Shown piece by piece: positions 1 to 5,838 of a DNA stretch of 6,448 bases. Both the position numbers and the translations under genes were made by a program. Where the stretch lies: the NCBI GenBank assembly GCA_903882245.1, contig CAIRWJ010000093.1, positions 1-6,448 of the forward strand, written 5' to 3'. A model generated the notes under the pieces. The model was not told the DNA's origin. It did not search any database and worked only from the letters and a program-made list of their open reading frames with translations. How positions within the stretch are numbered: the first letter of the stretch is position 1; every line of letters begins with the position of its first letter. Source of the stretch: an uncultured Microbacteriaceae bacterium (lineage in GTDB: Bacteria; Actinomycetota; Actinomycetes; Actinomycetales; Microbacteriaceae).

Positions 1-1
1 C

Positions 2-268
2 GAACAACACCTTCGCGGAATTTGCGATATGCCTCTTGGCTCAACGAGTTCCCAACACCCGTGGGCTGTCATGGTGAATGTGTTCGGCGCAATGGACCTC
101 GGTCGTTACAACGGATTGAGCAAATACAGCGATGTCAAACTTCATAACTATGGCAAGGAACCTCGTGCCGGTCGCAAAGTTGGTCACGTCACAGCGACCG
201 GAACCGACGTCGCTGACACTACGTCTCGGGCGCGCGCCGTGGCGGAAATCTTTCATGCCGACATTTAG
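2..268 (+). CDS. purK: N5-carboxyaminoimidazole ribonucleotide synthase, C-terminal part (PurK, partial)
   Basis: This is the last 88 residues of PurK; the 5' part lies outside the window. PurK is a cytoplasmic ATP-grasp enzyme that carboxylates AIR with bicarbonate and ATP to give N5-CAIR in de novo purine synthesis. The visible part begins EQHLRGICDMPLG, a typical opening of the C-terminal domain, followed by WAVMVNVFG and the strongly conserved KLHNYGKEPRAGRKVGHV block, which matches the E. coli PurK segment HWYDKEVRPGRKVGHL in position and character. The gene ends at TAG 266-268. The next gene, purE, follows after only nine bases in the same reading frame, so the two are surely co-transcribed and their products act in sequence. 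The family assignment is firm; start and length cannot be judged. Confidence 0.95.
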   Translation, partial: EQHLRGICDMPLGSTSSQHPWAVMVNVFGAMDLGRYNGLSKYSDVKLHNYGKEPRAGRKVGHVTATGTDVADTTSRARAVAEIFHADI

Positions 269-271
269 CAT

Positions 272-277
272 GGAGAG
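272..277 (+). promoter_or_regulatory. Ribosome binding site abutting the purE start
   Basis: GGAGAG directly touches the GTG at 278. Spacing from the GGAG core is only two bases, shorter than the usual 5-9. It is the only purine-rich element between the purK stop and the next in-frame start, so either it acts with short spacing or ribosomes arriving from purK restart here. Confidence 0.45.
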
Positions 278-775
278 GTGAGCACGCCACTCGTCGCTAT
301 CGTTATGGGATCCGACTCGGATTGGCCAACGATGAGCGCTGCCAAGGGCATCCTGGAACAATTTGGCATAGCGTCCGACGTCCAGGTGCTGAGTGCTCAC
401 CGCACCCCTGAGGCCATGATCGAGTGGGGCAAACAGGCCCGCTCAAATGGTGTCTCGGTGATAATCGCGGGCGCAGGGGGCTCCGCTCATCTGCCAGGGA
501 TGCTCGCCTCGGTCACGAGTTTGCCGGTAATTGGTGTTCCTATTGCGTTGTCTCAGTTGGACGGGCTCGATTCGCTGTTGTCCATCGTGCAAATGCCTGG
601 CGGTGTTCCCGTCGCTACCGTGTCAATCGGAAACTCGACCAACGCCGCGTTGCTCGCGGTTCGTATGTTGTCAATTTCGAGTGACGGGCTCGCCGCGCAG
701 TTAGATGAATACTCGTTGTCCCTGGCTGACCTCGTCGCCGAGAAAAACGCTGCACTCAAAGATTCGCTCTCGTGA
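278..775 (+). CDS. purE: N5-carboxyaminoimidazole ribonucleotide mutase (PurE, class I)
   Basis: PurE moves the carboxylate of N5-CAIR, the PurK product, to carbon 4 to give CAIR. The 165-residue length is usual for a bacterial class I enzyme. Three conserved active-site segments are visible: GSDSDW at residues 11-16 (phosphate and substrate binding), SAHRTP at 39-44, and the [12 protein letters not shown] loop at 64-75 with the conserved His71. [17 protein letters not shown] and the NAALLA helix later in the protein are also family hallmarks. A neighbouring PurK supports the class I (N5-CAIR mutase) rather than the class II (AIR carboxylase) reaction. GTG 278 is the only start between the in-frame purK stop and the conserved [14 protein letters not shown] 305 would remove the first beta strand. 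The stop TGA overlaps the next gene's GTG, implying translational coupling. Confidence 0.97.
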   Translation: MSTPLVAIVMGSDSDWPTMSAAKGILEQFGIASDVQVLSAHRTPEAMIEWGKQARSNGVSVIIAGAGGSAHLPGMLASVTSLPVIGVPIALSQLDGLDSLLSIVQMPGGVPVATVSIGNSTNAALLAVRMLSISSDGLAAQLDEYSLSLADLVAEKNAALKDSLS

Positions 776-2115
776 GTTTGACATCACCGATTCGTAACCC
801 AAACCTTCACGACGGTGCAGTAATGCGCCGTCGGGCGTGGTGGCTCATCATCATGTCGTTGTGCATTCCGGGTTCGGCACAGTTGCTCGCGGGAAATCGT
901 CGACTCGGACGAATCCTGTTTGGCACGTGGGCGGTCGTCTTCCTCATCGGAGTCGCGACGCTTGTGTCCTATCTTCTCGCAGCGGGGGTCACTGTCGGTT
1001 TCTGGGTGTCGTATTGGGGGTTACTCGGAATGCAGGTGATTCTGGTTGTACTCGGACTCATCTCGTTCGTTGCCGCCTTCGACACTTTTCGATTGGTTCG
1101 GTTCGTTCATGTCCCTAGCCGGACTCGCCTCTGGGTCGCGATTTTCACGATTGTCGCGATGTTTGTGCCTGCGGGCGGAGCCGCCTATGCGACGTACCTC
1201 GCTGGCGTTACGAGAGACACGATTGCAGGTATTTTTGCCGATGCGCCAACGGTCGAGCCGATCGAGGGAAAGTACAGTTTCATGTTGCTCGGAGGAGATG
1301 CTGGGGCTGACCGGATTGGCCTTCGACCAGACTCCGTCAGTCTCGTCACCGTCGACGCGGATACGGGCCAAATCGCTGTGGTGGGAATTCCGCGAAATTT
1401 GTACAACGCTCCGTTCGTTCAGGATTCGCCGATGCGTTCCGAGTGGCCAGACGGGTTCAATTGCGGCGATGAGTGCCTGTTCGCGTATATCTATCCGTGG
1501 GCAGAAAATCATGCAGAGTTGTATCCGGAAGCGGTCGCGGCTGGATCGTCGCCGGGCGTCGAAGCCATGCGGGATTCCGTGGAAGCAATCACCGGAATCC
1601 CCGTCCAGTTCTACGTGCTCATAGACATGCGCGGATTTACCGGACTCATCGATGCTCTCGGTGGGGTAGACATTCTCATTGAGGAGCGAGTGAACGTGTG
1701 TGTCGTGGGGGAGCCCATCACCGACAGTTTTCCCGCCGGCGCGACTCATCTCAACGGTGGTCGCGCACTGATGTACGCCCGTACCCGTTGCGACTCGAAC
1801 GACTACGAGCGCATGGGTCGCCAGCGCCAATTGGAAGAAGCAATCCTGCGTCAGGTCAAACCGACAACGGTGCTGACCCAGTTTCAGCAACTTGCGTCCG
1901 CAGGCAAAGCGCTCGTCGTCACCGATTTACCTCAGTCGATGGTGGGACTCATGGTTGACCTCGGAACGAAGGCCCGCAAGTTACCGATTCTCCGAGCGGA
2001 ATTGGTCCCGCCCATTTTCGACCAGGTGTACCCCGACTTTAAGTTGGCTCACGAGATCGTCCGTGAAACCGTCTTCCCGCCGCTCGCAACCCCGACCCCG
2101 ACGACCCAACCGTAG
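772..2115 (+). CDS. LytR-CpsA-Psr (LCP) family cell-wall glycopolymer transferase with multi-pass N-terminus
   Basis: LCP enzymes transfer glycopolymers from an undecaprenyl-phosphate-linked carrier onto peptidoglycan (or, in some actinobacteria, onto proteins) on the outer face of the membrane. The 447 residues divide into a polar N-terminus (1-18), a hydrophobic region with segments near 22-40, 49-71, 76-103 and 119-143, an LCP domain at about 165-362, and a Pro/Thr-rich tail. LCP landmarks are FMLLGGDAG (170-178), the R-x-D signature R185/D187 in [16 protein letters not shown] (205-210), [14 protein letters not shown] (288-301), [13 protein letters not shown] (327-339) and the Arg-rich [10 protein letters not shown] (344-353). 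These arginines and aspartates bind the lipid pyrophosphate and metal in known structures. Four cysteines (231, 235, 310, 340) all fall in the extracellular part. The first hydrophobic stretch carries [15 protein letters not shown], resembling the PGxGQxxxG motif of small multi-pass membrane domains. The GTG start overlaps the purE stop and has no clear ribosome site, so coupling is likely; ATG 823 (residue 18) is the alternative start. The exact polymer is unknown. Confidence 0.93.
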   Translation: MSLTSPIRNPNLHDGAVMRRRAWWLIIMSLCIPGSAQLLAGNRRLGRILFGTWAVVFLIGVATLVSYLLAAGVTVGFWVSYWGLLGMQVILVVLGLISFVAAFDTFRLVRFVHVPSRTRLWVAIFTIVAMFVPAGGAAYATYLAGVTRDTIAGIFADAPTVEPIEGKYSFMLLGGDAGADRIGLRPDSVSLVTVDADTGQIAVVGIPRNLYNAPFVQDSPMRSEWPDGFNCGDECLFAYIYPWAENHAELYPEAVAAGSSPGVEAMRDSVEAITGIPVQFYVLIDMRGFTGLIDALGGVDILIEERVNVCVVGEPITDSFPAGATHLNGGRALMYARTRCDSNDYERMGRQRQLEEAILRQVKPTTVLTQFQQLASAGKALVVTDLPQSMVGLMVDLGTKARKLPILRAELVPPIFDQVYPDFKLAHEIVRETVFPPLATPTPTTQP

Positions 2116-2120
2116 AGGGG

Positions 2121-2963
2121 CTAGGCCGAAAAATCGGCGCGCAACGCTTGTTCAAGTGCTTCGCGCCACGGGGGCATTTCGGGGAGCCCCGCAGACTGTG
2201 CGGCGGCGTCACCGAGAACGGAATAAGCAGGACGCGGCGCTGGACGTATGAATGCGTCGGAGGTGGTTTGTCCGACGAGTGTTATCGGCGCACCGACTTC
2301 CTCGTAGATTGCGACTGCCAGATCCCACCATGAACACGCACCGGAATTTGTTGCGTGATAGGTTCCCGGGGCAACGTCAAGAAGCAGGCGAATGCGTTCG
2401 GCAAGATCTCGGGTCCAGGTCGGCTGACCAATTTGGTCGGTGACGACACTCACGGCGTCCCCCGCGCGGGCTTTGGCCAGCATTGTCGCCACAAAACTGG
2501 GTCCACCCGCGCCATAGAGCCAGGCCGTCCGCACGACGGTCGCCCCGTCCCGGTGTGCTGATCGCACGGCGAGTTCACCCTCGAGCTTGCTCCGTCCGTA
2601 GGCGGACCGAGGGTCCGTCATCGCGTTCTCGGCATAAGGGCTTGTGGCAAGACCGTTAAACACGTAATCGGTTGACACATGAACGAGGCGTGCACCTGTG
2701 TCTGCGCAGGCCAACGCCACGTTGTGTGCACCGCGAGCATTGATGTCCATAGCAATGGCTTCGTTGGACTCGGCTTCATCGACGGCGGTAAACGCGGCCG
2801 CATTAATCACAGCCACTCGTCCGGCAACCGCGCGCTGAACAGCACTCGCATCGGTGATATCGAGGTCCGCATGGGAGACGAGGTCAGCGATATCGCCGAA
2901 GACCTCACCCAAAGCGGTTGCGAGCATTCCACCGCCGCCGGTTACAAGAATTGGTGCAGTCAT
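2121..2963 (-). CDS. rfbD: dTDP-4-dehydrorhamnose reductase (RmlD/RfbD)
   Basis: RmlD reduces dTDP-4-keto-L-rhamnose with NAD(P)H to dTDP-L-rhamnose, the last step of the pathway. It is a 280-residue cytoplasmic short-chain dehydrogenase of extended type, close to the usual family length. The N-terminal Rossmann motif is VTGGGGML (7-14). LDITD (34-38) and NAAAFTAVDEAE (54-65) follow. The catalytic set is visible as the STDYVF segment (Ser97, Thr98) and Tyr122-x3-Lys126 in YGRSK. VRTAWLYG, VTDQIGQPTWTRDLA (173-187) and RPAYSVL (244-250) are also diagnostic for RmlD. The ATG start has a well-spaced AGGGAG upstream. It is convergent with the LCP gene, with only five bases between stop codons, and divergent from the first glycosyltransferase. 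It is on the opposite strand to rfbC and rfbA and separated from them, so it must be transcribed independently of them. Confidence 0.95.
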   Translation of the reverse strand: MTAPILVTGGGGMLATALGEVFGDIADLVSHADLDITDASAVQRAVAGRVAVINAAAFTAVDEAESNEAIAMDINARGAHNVALACADTGARLVHVSTDYVFNGLATSPYAENAMTDPRSAYGRSKLEGELAVRSAHRDGATVVRTAWLYGAGGPSFVATMLAKARAGDAVSVVTDQIGQPTWTRDLAERIRLLLDVAPGTYHATNSGACSWWDLAVAIYEEVGAPITLVGQTTSDAFIRPAPRPAYSVLGDAAAQSAGLPEMPPWREALEQALRADFSA

Positions 2964-2969
2964 CGCGAT

Positions 2970-2975
2970 CTCCCT
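2970..2975 (-). promoter_or_regulatory. Ribosome binding site of rfbD
   Basis: On the - strand this reads AGGGAG, six bases before the ATG at 2963. It is the best Shine-Dalgarno match of any start in the window, and it fixes the rfbD start. Confidence 0.7.
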
Positions 2976-2983
2976 CGTCCTTC

Positions 2984-2989
2984 AGCGTA
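2984..2989 (-). promoter_or_regulatory. Candidate -10 box for rfbD
   Basis: On the - strand this reads TACGCT, fitting the actinobacterial TANNNT -10 form. Transcription would start near 2977 and give a leader of about 14 bases that just includes the AGGGAG ribosome site. I see no good -35. The short motif is weak evidence on its own; the 47-base divergent gap leaves few other options. Confidence 0.35.
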
Positions 2990-2998
2990 GTGCGGCAA

Positions 2999-3004
2999 TA
3001 GGCT
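2999..3004 (+). promoter_or_regulatory. Candidate -10 box giving a leaderless glycosyltransferase mRNA
   Basis: TAGGCT fits TANNNT and ends six bases before the GTG start at 3011, so the expected transcription start is at or next to the first base of the start codon. No Shine-Dalgarno sequence is visible upstream of this GTG, as expected for a leaderless gene. The same geometry occurs before rfbC. No convincing -35 is seen. Confidence 0.45.
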
Positions 3005-3010
3005 GGGCGA

Positions 3011-4132
3011 GTGAAGAAAGCGTCTGCTCAACCGCTCGTTCTCGTGGACGCAACGGCGATCAGTGCACAGCGAGGCGGTGTCGGACGTTATGTCGAGGAA
3101 CTGGTCCGTGAGTCGGTCCTCGCGGGTCTCTCACTTGTCGTGGTGTGCCAGCCACGCGATCAGAAGGCGTTTGCGGACATGGACTGCGATCTTGTTGTCG
3201 CTCCTCGTCGTGTACAGACCGTACCCCTGAGATTCCTGTGGGAGCAGATCGGGTTGCCCTCGCTCGCACGACGACTTCGAGCCACAACGATCCATTCGCC
3301 GCACTATACGTTCCCGTTGTTTACGCGCCGTCACCGCGTCGTGACCATTCACGATCTCACCTTCTGGTCGCACCCCGATCGTCATTCAGCGGTGAAGAGG
3401 TTGTTTTTCAAATTCTGGATTGTGGCATCCGCTCGCATGGGTATTGACGTCATCGTCCCGTCCGCGGCCACTGGGGAGGAATATCAGCGTGTCGCCCGTG
3501 CGAACAAGGATCGCATCACGGTGGCGTTTCACGGGGTCGACCGAAACACGTTCCACCCGCCGACATCTCGCGCTGTTGCCAAGTTTGCGCGGGCAAACGG
3601 TGTGGCGTCATGGATAGCGTTCCTGGGCACGATTGAGCCGCGCAAAAACGTGGTACCCCTCATCGAGGGTTACCAACTCGCAACACGTGACATGGCGAAA
3701 CGGCCGAGCCTGCTTCTGGCCGGCGCACCAGGGTGGGACGGCGCGGTGAATGGCGCTATTGCCCGCGCCGTTGACAACGGATACGACGTGCGACACCTCG
3801 GTTACATCCCGCTCGACGAACTGCCGGCATATCTGGGAGGTGCAATTGTGGTCACGTATCCCAGCGAAGGAGAAGGTTTTGGTCTTCCTGTGCTCGAAGC
3901 CATGTCGTGTGGTGCGCCTGTGCTGACGTCTCGCTCACTGTCGCTCCCCGAGGTTGGCGGAGACGCAGTCGCATACGCGGAAACTACGCCAGAGGGAATC
4001 GGACGTGCGTTGACCGACCTTTTGGCAAACGCGCCACGCCGAACCTCATTGGGATTGGCAGCTGTGACTCGAGCTGCTCAGTTCACCTGGACCGCATGCC
4101 TCGCGGCTCATCGCTCAGTGTGGGACCTCTAG
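3011..4132 (+). CDS. GT4-type (GT-B fold) glycosyltransferase, first of a convergent pair
   Basis: This is a 373-residue cytoplasmic retaining glycosyltransferase of the large GT4 / 'glycosyl transferases group 1' family, of usual length and with no membrane segment. The N-terminal acceptor domain shows LVDATAI (11-17), the glycine-rich GGVGRYVEELV (22-32) and VVTIHDLTF (110-118). The C-terminal nucleotide-sugar domain begins near FLGTIEPRKN (204-213), where Arg211 and Lys212 are expected to contact the donor phosphates. It continues through LLAGAPGWDG (235-244) and SEGEGFGLPVLEAMSCG (285-301), holding the E-x7-E pair Glu288/Glu296. It ends with RAAQFTW and a short helix. GTG 3011 is the only sensible start: an in-frame TAG lies at 2999 and there is no other start before the conserved strand. 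Donor and acceptor cannot be read from the sequence. Rhamnosyl or mannosyl transfer to a lipid-linked wall glycan is suggested only by rfb neighbours. Confidence 0.92.
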   Translation: MKKASAQPLVLVDATAISAQRGGVGRYVEELVRESVLAGLSLVVVCQPRDQKAFADMDCDLVVAPRRVQTVPLRFLWEQIGLPSLARRLRATTIHSPHYTFPLFTRRHRVVTIHDLTFWSHPDRHSAVKRLFFKFWIVASARMGIDVIVPSAATGEEYQRVARANKDRITVAFHGVDRNTFHPPTSRAVAKFARANGVASWIAFLGTIEPRKNVVPLIEGYQLATRDMAKRPSLLLAGAPGWDGAVNGAIARAVDNGYDVRHLGYIPLDELPAYLGGAIVVTYPSEGEGFGLPVLEAMSCGAPVLTSRSLSLPEVGGDAVAYAETTPEGIGRALTDLLANAPRRTSLGLAAVTRAAQFTWTACLAAHRSVWDL

Positions 4133-5235
4133 TTCAGTTCCTCGAACACCGACTCGAGCCGAGCCGCGCTCGCGTCCCACGAGAACTGGGCCGCACGGGC
4201 CCTTCCGCGTGAGGCGAGGTCACGTCGAAGTGTTTCGTCGTTCAACCCCGTCAGAGCTTCAGCGAGCTTGATAGTTCCATTTTTGCCGTGTACATCAACT
4301 GCGATAGCGGATTGACCAGCGACCTCACGGAGCGCTTCAGCGGTCGAATGGACGACGGGAACGCCCAACGACATTGCTTCGAGCACAGGGAGCCCGAAAC
4401 CTTCCTCGATAGAGGGCACGACAAGTCCGCGAGAAGCGGAAAGGACGGCAGCAAGATCGGAATCACCGAGTCGACCTAACGCGTGGACGCGGTGCGGTGC
4501 AATTCCCGTGCGGGTGACAAGGTCGTCGACGCTCACGCCACCCCAACCCTGGGGTCCAATGACTACGAGCGAAAGACCCTCGATGGTGGCGAGCGCGACG
4601 AGGAGTTGCTCGAGTCCTTTGCGCGGTTCTAGGGTTCCCACAAACGTGATGTACACGTCCGGAAGCCCCAAGGCGAACCTGCGGTTCTCGGAGTCGACGG
4701 GCACAATCAAGTCGGACGTCGGCGCGCCCCCGATGACACGAATGCGATCCCCGAGCGACAGGAAAGTCGAAAGCCGCGAGGCGACCGCGTCTGTTGGGAC
4801 GACAACGATGTCCGCGAAGCGTCGAGCGCGTTCACCCATTGCGCGGTGCCACCGCGCGCCCCGGCTCGTCAACGTTTCGGGATGGGTCCACGGCACAGCG
4901 TCATGAATCGTGACAATGTGTTGACCGTATTCGGCGAGTGGCGCAAAAAGGCTGGGGGAATAGGTGACTTCGTGCTTCGGGATTGCCACTCCGCACTCCC
5001 ACGCTCGTGCGAGAACTGCTCGCGGAAAAGGCGACACATTCACGCGTTCGAGCAAAGGGATGAAGCCCTCTAGTTGGCTAACCGCGTCATGTGAAACTCG
5101 GGGGACAAATCCGACAAGTGACCGGATGCCATCAACCCGCGCCGTGAGGGCACGAACCAGGTTGAGCGCGTAACGCCCGATACCGCCAGGGACGGGTGCG
5201 ACGACTTGGTCGAGGATCACGGTGGTCGTCTTCAT
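4129..5235 (-). CDS. GT4-type (GT-B fold) glycosyltransferase, second of a convergent pair
   Basis: This is a 368-residue relative of the preceding glycosyltransferase with the same domain order. The acceptor domain carries PGGIGRYALNLVRAL (16-30) and HIVTIHDAVPWTHPE (106-120), followed by DIVVVPTDAV. The donor domain has FVGTLEPRKG (198-207) with Arg205 and Lys206, VVIGPQGWGG (224-233), and IEEGFGLPVLEAMS (276-289) with Glu278 and Glu286 as the E-x7-E pair. RAAQFSWDASA closes the protein, matching RAAQFTWTACL in the neighbour. No membrane segment is visible, so it is probably cytoplasmic or peripheral to the membrane. The ATG start at 5235 has no clear Shine-Dalgarno sequence. Its stop shares four bases with the stop of the opposing gene. 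It is divergent from rfbC across 30 bases. Specificity is unknown; a role in the same rhamnose-containing glycan is inferred from context. Confidence 0.92.
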   Translation of the reverse strand: MKTTTVILDQVVAPVPGGIGRYALNLVRALTARVDGIRSLVGFVPRVSHDAVSQLEGFIPLLERVNVSPFPRAVLARAWECGVAIPKHEVTYSPSLFAPLAEYGQHIVTIHDAVPWTHPETLTSRGARWHRAMGERARRFADIVVVPTDAVASRLSTFLSLGDRIRVIGGAPTSDLIVPVDSENRRFALGLPDVYITFVGTLEPRKGLEQLLVALATIEGLSLVVIGPQGWGGVSVDDLVTRTGIAPHRVHALGRLGDSDLAAVLSASRGLVVPSIEEGFGLPVLEAMSLGVPVVHSTAEALREVAGQSAIAVDVHGKNGTIKLAEALTGLNDETLRRDLASRGRARAAQFSWDASAARLESVFEELN

Positions 5236-5253
5236 CGCTTAACCCGCTGTCGT

Positions 5254-5259
5254 TACTAT
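5254..5259 (+). promoter_or_regulatory. Candidate -10 box giving a leaderless rfbC-rfbA mRNA
   Basis: TACTAT is a strong match to TATAAT (five of six) and to TANNNT. It ends six bases before the GTG at 5266, so transcription should start at the start codon. A partial -35 (TTCATC, 5231-5236, 17-base spacer) matches TTGACA at three positions only. No Shine-Dalgarno sequence precedes the GTG. The box lies in the 30-base gap shared with the divergent glycosyltransferase. Confidence 0.55.
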
Positions 5260-5265
5260 GGTCAC

Positions 5266-5838
5266 GTGGACATTCAACCATTAGGCATCGAGGGTGCGTG
5301 GCGTATTACCCCACAAATTTTCGGAGATGCGCGTGGTTCGTTTTCTGAATGGTTCCGAGGAGACCATCTTGAAGCCGCGACAGGCGTTCGGCTGATTCCG
5401 ATTCAAGCGAACATTTCGCGATCGTCGCGCGGCGTAGTTCGAGGTATTCATTATGCGGATGTGCCGCCAGGGCAAGCCAAATACGTGATGCCCCTCACAG
5501 GTTCGATTATCGACTTCGTCGTGGACATCCGCGAGGGCTCGCCAACATTTGGTCAATGGGAAGGCGTGATGCTGGACAGCGAAAAGCACCACGCGGTTCT
5601 CCTCGAACCAGGGTTGGGGCATGCCTTTATCGCGCTTGACGACCTCACGACCGTCACATACTTGGTCACGGACATTTACCGGCCGGAGCGCGAACACGGC
5701 ATTAGCCCGCTCGATGCCGACATCGCCCTGACGTTCCCTGTCGGAATCGAGCCGGTGTTGTCCGACAAAGACACCTCCGCCCCGACCCTTGCCGACGCTC
5801 TCGCTGCGGGTACGCTGCCAAAATGGGCGGGGCGATGA
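5266..5838 (+). CDS. rfbC: dTDP-4-dehydrorhamnose 3,5-epimerase (RmlC/RfbC)
   Basis: RmlC epimerises dTDP-4-keto-6-deoxy-D-glucose at C3 and C5 to the L-rhamno form, supplying RmlD. It is a cupin-fold cytoplasmic enzyme of 190 residues. With the GTG at 5266 as residue 1, the catalytic His is His62 (RGIHY), Lys72 lies in GQAKYV, and the acid Tyr is Tyr132 (VTYLVT). From memory these are the same numbers as in M. tuberculosis RmlC, which supports this start. Asp169 in LSDKD fits the carboxylate partner of the catalytic His. [10 protein letters not shown] (21-30), [12 protein letters not shown] (87-98) and EPGLGHAF (114-121) are family hallmarks, the second nearly identical to the mycobacterial protein. 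An in-frame ATG at 5206 would add 20 unconserved residues and run into the divergent gene, so I reject it. The stop overlaps the rfbA start by ATGA, indicating an operon with coupled translation. Confidence 0.96.
   Translation: MDIQPLGIEGAWRITPQIFGDARGSFSEWFRGDHLEAATGVRLIPIQANISRSSRGVVRGIHYADVPPGQAKYVMPLTGSIIDFVVDIREGSPTFGQWEGVMLDSEKHHAVLLEPGLGHAFIALDDLTTVTYLVTDIYRPEREHGISPLDADIALTFPVGIEPVLSDKDTSAPTLADALAAGTLPKWAGR

Noticed and set aside
270..281. Three-codon open frame (ATG GAG AGG TGA) overlapping the purE GTG, as a possible coupling leader peptide
   Set aside because: ATG codons this short occur by chance, and its start has no ribosome site distinct from the one assigned to purE.
41..400. 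- strand open frame of 119 codons across the purK/purE junction
   Set aside because: It is antisense to two conserved enzymes with continuous family motifs, and its composition is that of a shadow frame.
1021..1890. Long open frame of 289 codons on the - strand inside the LCP gene
   Set aside because: It is antisense to a clear LCP protein, has no recognisable motif and is rich in His/Arg/Ser/Asp, as expected for a shadow of high-GC coding DNA.
2125..2138. GCCGA-AAAA-TCGGC inverted repeat beside the convergent LCP and rfbD stops, as a possible bidirectional terminator
   Set aside because: The stem has only five pairs, lies within rfbD coding sequence and is not followed by a T-run on either strand. 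It may be chance.
5206..5265. Upstream in-frame ATG that would lengthen RmlC by 20 residues
   Set aside because: The extension is not conserved and overlaps the divergent glycosyltransferase. Starting at GTG 5266 places His62, Lys72 and Tyr132 at the numbers I recall for the mycobacterial enzyme.
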